Assembly (NCBI GenBank): GCA_910583895.1
Contig: CAJTYJ010000049.1
Span: 1-26,004 of the forward strand
From: an uncultured Lachnospiraceae bacterium
GTDB taxonomy: Bacteria; Bacillota; Clostridia; Lachnospirales; Lachnospiraceae
Reading direction: 5' to 3'
Length of the DNA stretch: 26,004 nucleotides
Shown here in pieces: positions 21,730 through 26,004 of the stretch. Below the pieces are notes generated by a model. The model saw only the letters and a program-made list of their open reading frames with translations. It had not been told where the DNA came from and ran no database searches. Positions within the stretch are counted from its first letter, which is position 1. The number at the start of each line of letters is the position of its first letter. The translations under genes and the position numbers were made by a program.

Positions 21730-22737
21730 ATGAAAAAGTGGATCAGTCTGCTCCTTGTCTGCCTGCTGGGTCTTATGACCGGATGCAGCAAACAGGAGCC
21801 TGCTGCCGATCTGACACCTGTCACTTTGAACGAAGTGGCTCATTCTATCTTCTATGCACCCCAATATGTAGCAATTGAAAATGGATACTTTGCAGAGGAA
21901 GGGATCGATCTGACTCTGGTGACAGGATTCGGCGCCGACAAGGTGGCGACCGCTCTTGTGTCAGGGGAGGCCGACATCGGATTTATGGGAAGCGAATCCT
22001 CCATCTATATCTACAACCAGAACCCGGAGGATTATATCGTGAATTTTGCCCAGCTCACGCAAAGAGCCGGCAATTTTCTCGTTGCAAGAGAACCAATGGA
22101 AAACTTTTCCTGGGAGGATTTGAAAGGTACTTATGTTCTTGGAGGACGCAAAGGCGGTATGCCTCAAATGGTGTTTGAGTTTATTTTAAAGAAAAACAAC
22201 ATAGACCCGGCCACCGATCTCTCCATCGACCAGAGCATTGACTTTGGCTCCACAGCTGCGGCATTCACCAGCAATGATGCACAGTTCACCGTTGAGTTTG
22301 AGCCGTCTGCCACTGCATTAGAAACGGAAGGCGTCGGTCATGTGGTTGCTTCCCTGGGAGAGGCCTCCGGTTATGTCCCCTACACCGCCTACAGTGTCAA
22401 GCAGAGTTATTTATCCGAACACCCGGAGATCCTGCAGGCTTTTACCAACGCCCTCCAAAAAGGCATGGATTTTGTCCAGTCTCACACTCCGGAAGAAATC
22501 GCCAAAGTCATTCAGCCCCAGTTTGAAGAGACGGATTTAGAGACCATCACCACCATCGTCACCCGCTATTATGAGCAGGATACCTGGAAATCCGATCTGA
22601 TCTTTGAAAAAGACAGCTTCGATCTTCTCCAGAATATCCTCCAGGAAGCAGGCGAACTGCCGGCGTGGACTCCCTATGAGGACCTGGTCAACACCGAATT
22701 TGCAGAAAAAGCGGCAAAAACAGCTGCTGCTCCATAA
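21730..22737 (+). CDS. NMT1/SsuA-like ABC substrate-binding lipoprotein, orphan
   Basis: A 335-residue secreted lipoprotein. The signal peptide MKKWISLLLVCLLGLMTGC ends at the lipidated C19. The mature part reads LNEVAHSIFYAPQYVAIENGYFAEEGIDL, the classic opening of NMT1/THI5/SsuA binding proteins. These proteins capture thiamine pyrimidines, sulfonates, nitrate or related small molecules for an ABC importer. GEADIGFMG and the later AFTSNDAQFTVEFEP segment also fit. No permease or ATPase gene follows; the next gene is a convergent MATE exporter. Either the partners are encoded elsewhere or they were lost. The ligand cannot be named from sequence alone. Confidence 0.88.
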   Translation: MKKWISLLLVCLLGLMTGCSKQEPAADLTPVTLNEVAHSIFYAPQYVAIENGYFAEEGIDLTLVTGFGADKVATALVSGEADIGFMGSESSIYIYNQNPEDYIVNFAQLTQRAGNFLVAREPMENFSWEDLKGTYVLGGRKGGMPQMVFEFILKKNNIDPATDLSIDQSIDFGSTAAAFTSNDAQFTVEFEPSATALETEGVGHVVASLGEASGYVPYTAYSVKQSYLSEHPEILQAFTNALQKGMDFVQSHTPEEIAKVIQPQFEETDLETITTIVTRYYEQDTWKSDLIFEKDSFDLLQNILQEAGELPAWTPYEDLVNTEFAEKAAKTAAAP

Positions 22738-22821
22738 GCTGCTGCCTGCAGAAATCAGATGTACAAAATAAGAAGCTGCCCAAACAGACAGCACTTATAA
22801 AACCCCATTTCGAAATGTCCC

Positions 22822-22857
22822 GGGGAACGGCGCAGTATAGGAACTATGCCGTTCCCC
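22822..22857. terminator. Strong hairpin, possible terminator without T-run
   Basis: GGGGAACGGC and GCCGTTCCCC pair perfectly over 10 bp, and the inner ATAG/CTAT can extend the stem. It lies about 85 nt after the lipoprotein stop. The lack of a T-run on either side argues against a classical intrinsic terminator. Confidence 0.4.
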
Positions 22858-22877
22858 ATATCCCCAAGCATCCCAAC

Positions 22878-22898
22878 TGGTATGATGCCATCATACCA
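22878..22898. promoter_or_regulatory. Perfect 21-bp operator-like dyad
   Basis: TGGTATGATG, one central C, then CATCATACCA: a perfect 10-1-10 inverted repeat. The one-base centre resembles a protein-binding dyad more than an RNA hairpin. Its position between two gene 3' ends is unusual for an operator. Confidence 0.4.
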
Positions 22899-23006
22899 TC
22901 TTCCTTCATGCTGATTTCCGGTCTGATCAGCGTTCCTGCGTATTAAGCAGAATATTCAGAGACATTTTCATGTTATCCGTCGTTTTAAAAACATATATAT
23001 CAGCGT

Positions 23007-24359
23007 TCAGCCTTGATCGGATTGGACGCATCCTTTATTCTGGTAAAGAAAAACCAAAGCCACAATCATGGTAAAAAATTCTGCCGCCGGTACTGTCAGC
23101 CACACGCCTGTCACTCCCATAAACTCCGGCAGCATAAGCAAAAGCAGCGTGATCAGCCCAAATGTCCGCAAAAAAGATAATACCGCCGACAGTTTCCCAT
23201 TTGACAGCGCAGTGAAGGCGGCGGAAGTAAAAATGTTCAGCCCGCAGAACAGAAAACTGAACGGGAAGATCAGAAATCCCTTTCGCGCAATCTCATAAAC
23301 CGATGTCCCCTTCTCCGAGAAAAAGCACACCAACGGGGAGCCAAAAATATACGCGGTTCCAAAGATAACGATGGAAATCAGAATCATGAACCGCATGCAA
23401 ATGAAAAATACCTTTTTCAGCCTGGTATTGTCCCGTTTTCCGTAGTTATAGCTGATAATGGGCGCTGCTCCCATAGAAAACCCTATGTACAGGGTTGTCA
23501 AAAGAAACTGTGTATAAATGATGATCGTGATAGCCGCCACCCCATCCTCGCCAAGCAGCTTCATCATAATCCTGTTAAAAAGGAAGGTCGTCAACGCAGA
23601 GGCCCCCTGGCTTACCATTTCGGAAAAACCATTCGCACAGCTGCCTGCCAGAACCGAAAGATCCATAACAGGCTTCCTGAAATGCAGACTGCTGTTTCCC
23701 ACCGAAAAAAACAGAATGCCCGCCACTGCCGCTATCAGGTACCCAATGCCCGTTCCGAATGCGGCTCCTTTGATTCCCATCTGCAGTAAAACCATAAAAA
23801 TATAATCAAACAGGATATTGGCTGCTCCCGCACCTACTCCAAGTGCCATACCGATTCCAGGGCGTCCTGCCGCCACAATCAGATTCTGGAAAAGAACCTG
23901 CGTCACACTTGCAGGTGTGAATAAAAGCAGAATAAACAAATATTCCCTGCAATAAGGAAATAAAATCCCGCTTGCGCCAAGTGCCCAGATCATGCGGTCT
24001 ATGAATATAGCCCCAAAAACCGCGATGACCACTCCCAGTAAAGCCCCTGCACCGATGAGCAACGTAAAATCCTGTGATACCCTTACTGATTCTCCTGCCC
24101 CCATCTTTCTTGCAACGATCGCACTTCCCCCCGCAGCAAGCATGGTTCCAAATCCTATGATCAGATTGATGACCGGGCACACAATATTGAGCGCTGACAG
24201 AGCATTGGTACCTGAAAACCGTGCAACAAAGATTGTGTCAACCGTCGTGTACAGCCCCATAAACAACATCATTACAATCATTGGAAATGCAAAGTTCAGC
24301 AACGACCTGAGATCAAAATCCTGCGACAGCGGATTTTCTTCTGCCTGTGTGTCATTCAT
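23007..24359 (-). CDS. MATE family multidrug/metabolite exporter
   Basis: A 450-residue membrane transporter with about twelve helices. It opens with DLRSLLNFAFPMIVMMLFMGLYTTVDTIFVARF, typical of the MATE DinF/NorM-like group, and the second half repeats the pattern (GAAPIISYNYGKRD). It should export drugs or metabolites by Na+ or H+ antiport. The start at 24359 (MNDTQAEEN) is chosen because AAGGAG lies upstream at about ten bases and the upstream frame has no membrane-protein character. Its ATG overlaps the stop of the acetyltransferase frame as ATGAATGA, so translation is coupled to the AraC-GNAT gene, a plausible local regulator. Confidence 0.92.
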   Translation of the reverse strand: MNDTQAEENPLSQDFDLRSLLNFAFPMIVMMLFMGLYTTVDTIFVARFSGTNALSALNIVCPVINLIIGFGTMLAAGGSAIVARKMGAGESVRVSQDFTLLIGAGALLGVVIAVFGAIFIDRMIWALGASGILFPYCREYLFILLLFTPASVTQVLFQNLIVAAGRPGIGMALGVGAGAANILFDYIFMVLLQMGIKGAAFGTGIGYLIAAVAGILFFSVGNSSLHFRKPVMDLSVLAGSCANGFSEMVSQGASALTTFLFNRIMMKLLGEDGVAAITIIIYTQFLLTTLYIGFSMGAAPIISYNYGKRDNTRLKKVFFICMRFMILISIVIFGTAYIFGSPLVCFFSEKGTSVYEIARKGFLIFPFSFLFCGLNIFTSAAFTALSNGKLSAVLSFLRTFGLITLLLLMLPEFMGVTGVWLTVPAAEFFTMIVALVFLYQNKGCVQSDQG

Positions 24360-24708
24360 GTCCCATGTTCTCCTTTCCTTCTTTTCCCAATGTATATTCG
24401 CAGGGTTCGACAGACTCTTCCTGCAGTACACATTCCCTGGATTTGCTGGGTTTTTCTAATATAAAACGCTGCGTTGGGTAACCAAACTCAACCAGAAGTT
24501 CTGCCTCCGCAAATCCAAGGCCTTTCATCATCTTCCGATATCCAGTATCCGCTTTGTCTCCCTCCCTGAAGGTCGTGACAGTGATTGCTTTGGAGCATAC
24601 CAGTTCGTATAGCGCCTTTTCACAAAAGGCTTTTGCAATTCCCTTCTTTCGGTATTGCGGATGCACACCCAAAAAGTCAATGCTCCCTGTCCTTTCATGA
24701 AACGCCAT
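24352..24708 (-). pseudogene. GNAT acetyltransferase half of a split AraC-GNAT protein
   Basis: A 118-residue frame carrying the C-terminal part of a GNAT domain. The acetyl-CoA loop is in VHPQYRKKGIAKAFCEKA (R/Q-x-x-G-x-G/A type), and GLGFAEAE is the usual beta-strand turn. Its N-terminal strands are missing from this frame but are present, in the other frame, at the end of the upstream AraC gene: reading back gives DADTAVGIMAFHERTG directly before it. The two frames overlap by 14 bases. One extra A in the AAA run at 24733-24735 explains the split. The internal ATG has no good ribosome site, so this half is probably not made alone. Confidence 0.8.
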
Positions 24709-25282
24709 GATACCAACTGCAGTATCCGCATCTTTCCAGAATCATTGCCCGCCTGTTCCTGATATACGACTTCAGCTGTCCAAGATACTGTTGTTCATCC
24801 AGATGTGGGAAACCGTCAATCACAAGGTGAACCAGTTCCATCCATGCCGGGATGTCTGCTTCTGTTGCACAGGTAATCTTCTGTCTCCAGCAGGCTTCCC
24901 CTTCCAGATTTGCAGGATTTTCATGCAAAACAAATCTTAGCTGCAATGGGTAAAATGCTGCCTCTTCCCTGTACTGATTGGGAGCCTTCTTATACATCGC
25001 TCTGAAGCTGTCTGTAAAAGACTGCTGACTCTCATATCCGGAAGCAAGCGCAATTTCAAGAATGGATTGGTCAGAAAAAACAAGCAGCTTTGCAGCCTCG
25101 GTCAGTCTGCGGCGCAGTGTGTAACTTTGGATTGTAAAACCCACCATGTCTGTAAACATCCGGTGCAGATGATACTTCGAGTAATGCAAAGCCCCTGCGA
25201 TCGTTTCCAGATCCGGCTTTTCATGCAGATGGCTTTCAATATAATCAATTGCCGCTATTATTATTTTGATTCTCTCCGCCAT
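24695..25282 (-). CDS. AraC-family regulator, 5' part of a frameshifted AraC-GNAT fusion
   Basis: A 195-residue protein. Residues about 1-105 form a complete AraC DNA-binding domain with two helix-turn-helix motifs (LETIAGALHYSKYHLHRMF and ILEIALASGYESQQSFTDSFRAMYKKAPNQYR). After a linker, residues about 130-183 begin a GNAT domain (TCATEADIPAWMELVHLVIDGFP), and the frame then breaks into RCGYCSWYHGVS and a stop. Removing one base near 24734 would restore a continuous protein of about 309 residues. AAAGGAGG lies eight bases before the ATG. The DNA-binding part could still work. It heads an operon with the MATE exporter. A real mutation and a sequencing error cannot be told apart here. Confidence 0.87.
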   Translation of the reverse strand: MAERIKIIIAAIDYIESHLHEKPDLETIAGALHYSKYHLHRMFTDMVGFTIQSYTLRRRLTEAAKLLVFSDQSILEIALASGYESQQSFTDSFRAMYKKAPNQYREEAAFYPLQLRFVLHENPANLEGEACWRQKITCATEADIPAWMELVHLVIDGFPHLDEQQYLGQLKSYIRNRRAMILERCGYCSWYHGVS

Positions 25283-25345
25283 TGCAGCAGCCTCCTTTCT
25301 ATCCGTGTTTTGATCAGAAAGTATATTTTTGTCCGAAACACTATG

Positions 25346-25354
25346 ATTATAACA
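25346..25354 (-). promoter_or_regulatory. Extended -10 promoter of the AraC-GNAT/MATE unit
   Basis: Minus-strand TGTTATAAT: a perfect TATAAT at 25346-25351 with a TGn extension, about 65 nt before the AraC start. The -35 region is poor, as expected of an activator-dependent promoter. Confidence 0.6.
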
Positions 25355-25392
25355 GAAAATCTTATCCTGCTTTTCATGTATCTTGCGTATTT

Positions 25393-25411
25393 TATCGATT
25401 TAAAATCGATA
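25393..25411. promoter_or_regulatory. Perfect 19-bp dyad upstream of the AraC promoter
   Basis: TATCGATTT, one central A, then AAATCGATA. Its centre lies roughly 60 bp upstream of the likely transcription start, a common activator position. It could be an operator for the AraC protein or another factor, though AraC sites are usually direct repeats. Confidence 0.45.
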
Positions 25412-25629
25412 CCGAACGTGACGATCTCAGACTCAGTCTGGTCATGAAAATCCTGCGGCAAAGAGACGTCCGGCTGATCGCTATGCTGGACAAAATGCTC
25501 TCTGTTATCATTCTCCTGCCGGCAAGGCGTGCCCGGTGCTATGATCAGAGAGCTTGATTTTACCCGAACTGCCGGGGAGAAAGGCGTTGATCAGAGCATT
25601 GTGAACCATTCCGCACACCGTAAACTAAA
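25412..25629. other. Gene-poor stretch, possibly degenerate
   Basis: No family-like open frame is seen on either strand. Short features are a CAGACT/AGTCTG mini-dyad (about 25427-25440) and two copies of GATCAGAG. The composition still looks coding-like in pieces, so decayed genes are possible. Confidence 0.4.
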
Positions 25630-25788
25630 ATGTATGCATATGTGCTGGTCAAACATTTCAGTAAGACCGGCAAGGAAACCATGCACGGCAAAATCAAACG
25701 TATGCTGAAAAATGAGCTACAGCAGATGTGTAAAAACGATAACGACAAGAGGCCAGGATTCAGAAAAGCACTGGCTCCCGGCTTGTAA
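25630..25788 (+). CDS. Short reading frame of unknown origin, possibly a gene remnant
   Basis: A 52-residue frame reading MYAYVLVKHFSKTGKE, continuing with a basic helix-like part (KIKRMLKNELQQM) and ending GFRKALAPGL. It has protein-like composition but only an A-rich stretch, not a real ribosome site, before the ATG. I do not recognise a family. It sits beside a truncated transposase fragment, so it may be a leftover of a mobile-element gene. Confidence 0.3.
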   Translation: MYAYVLVKHFSKTGKETMHGKIKRMLKNELQQMCKNDNDKRPGFRKALAPGL

Positions 25789-25836
25789 AATCAGGGTTAT
25801 GTTAGTATGAAGATACGAAAACGAAAAGGAAAGCAG

Positions 25837-25965
25837 ATGGGAAGATTGACTGTGACGAAGCAGATCGACCAGAAACATCAGGAAGATTTACAGAGGCTCA
25901 GAGGCTTTCGCCTGCTTGATGATGATTTCCTCACATTAGACCGATATCAGTCTAATGTGAGTTAG
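25837..25965 (+). pseudogene. N-terminal stump of an Rpn/PD-(D/E)XK nuclease transposase
   Basis: A frame of 42 codons opening MGRLTVTKQIDQKHQEDLQR followed by LRGFRLLDDDFLT. This is the characteristic start of the Rpn family of recombination-promoting nucleases/putative transposases common in Lachnospiraceae, which normally continue for about 250-300 residues with a PD-(D/E)XK core. Here similarity stops after DDDFLT: a 32-bp palindrome begins at the same point and the frame ends at TAG a few codons later. AAAGGA lies six bases before the ATG, so the original start signals survive. It looks truncated by a deletion or by insertion of the palindromic sequence. Confidence 0.65.
25930..25961. 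repeat. 32-bp near-perfect palindrome at the transposase truncation point
   Basis: CTCACATTAGAC and GTCTAATGTGAG flank C-GATATC-A. The central GATATC is itself symmetric, so only one base pair breaks the palindrome. It could be a small inserted element, a terminator stem without T-run, or a recombination site. Confidence 0.6.
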
Positions 25966-25993
25966 GCCGACAAATAAAATAAACCGAGGATTT

Positions 25994-26004
25994 ATGGAAA
26001 TCTC
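25994..26004 (+). CDS. Possible gene start cut by the right window edge
   Basis: CGAGG four bases before an ATG (MEI...) at the last bases of the window. Only three full codons are visible, so identity and reality are open. Confidence 0.2.

Larger units (their letters stand above)
22738..23006. other. Intergenic stretch between convergent genes, with three dyads
   Basis: No gene seen. It holds a 12-bp palindrome CATTTCGAAATG (22806-22817), a strong hairpin at 22822-22857 and a 21-bp dyad at 22878-22898, all between two 3' ends. Confidence 0.6.

Overview
The window looks like chromosomal DNA of a gut-type Lachnospiraceae or related low-GC Clostridia member of roughly balanced base composition. 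The pointers are an anaerobe gene set ([FeFe]-hydrogenase maturase HydE, rubrerythrin, iron-dependent alcohol dehydrogenase), a YjfB-like protein, a KdpD-like kinase without its usual N-terminal domain, strong GGAGG ribosome sites, and many -10 boxes preceded by TGn. No species is claimed. Nearly all genes lie on the minus strand; the plus strand carries only rubrerythrin, a small membrane protein, a lipoprotein and remnants at the right edge.

Layout. 1-1400: three tRNA-Leu genes with different anticodons (CAG cut by the left edge, AAG, UAG), two with clear promoters, around a DUF4375 gene. 1387-4759: a DUF1624-type membrane acyltransferase behind larC (nickel-pincer cofactor synthesis), then a calcineurin-like phosphatase behind a DUF1810 gene. 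5021-9768: a complete beta-glucoside operon read licT - bglP - 6-phospho-beta-glucosidase, with promoter, 29-nt antiterminator (RAT) site and overlapping terminator in front of licT and a second RAT-like site in front of bglP. 9783-13953: a tightly packed iron-ADH - aldehyde dehydrogenase - hydE - hicB-like unit from its own promoter. 14023-17094: zur-znuA-znuC-znuB zinc uptake operon with a perfect Zur-type dyad overlapping its promoter. 17134-18782: divergent rubrerythrin, then a very long hairpin shared with the convergent yjfB-nth pair.

18783-19151 is a non-coding block of overlapping inverted repeats. 19152-20919 encodes a KdpE/short KdpD two-component system with no kdpFABC in view. 21084-22737 holds two small membrane proteins and an orphan NMT1/SsuA-like lipoprotein whose Shine-Dalgarno can be sequestered by a hairpin. 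23007-25282 is a MATE exporter translationally coupled to an AraC-GNAT fusion regulator that a single-base frameshift has split in two. 25283-26004 is gene-poor and holds an operator-like dyad, an unidentified short reading frame, and the N-terminal stump of an Rpn/PD-(D/E)XK transposase ending in a 32-bp palindrome.

How the genes work together: the bgl unit imports and splits aryl- or disaccharide beta-glucosides under substrate-responsive antitermination; the znu unit takes up zinc under Zur repression; rubrerythrin and Nth deal with oxidative damage. The most unusual items are the hydE gene embedded in an alcohol/aldehyde dehydrogenase operon, the znuA variant lacking an obvious third histidine ligand, the stack of mutually exclusive hairpins at 18879-19043, and the frameshifted AraC-GNAT/MATE unit. 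I found no CRISPR array, prophage, replication origin or complete insertion sequence. I did not find one clearly new multi-gene system.
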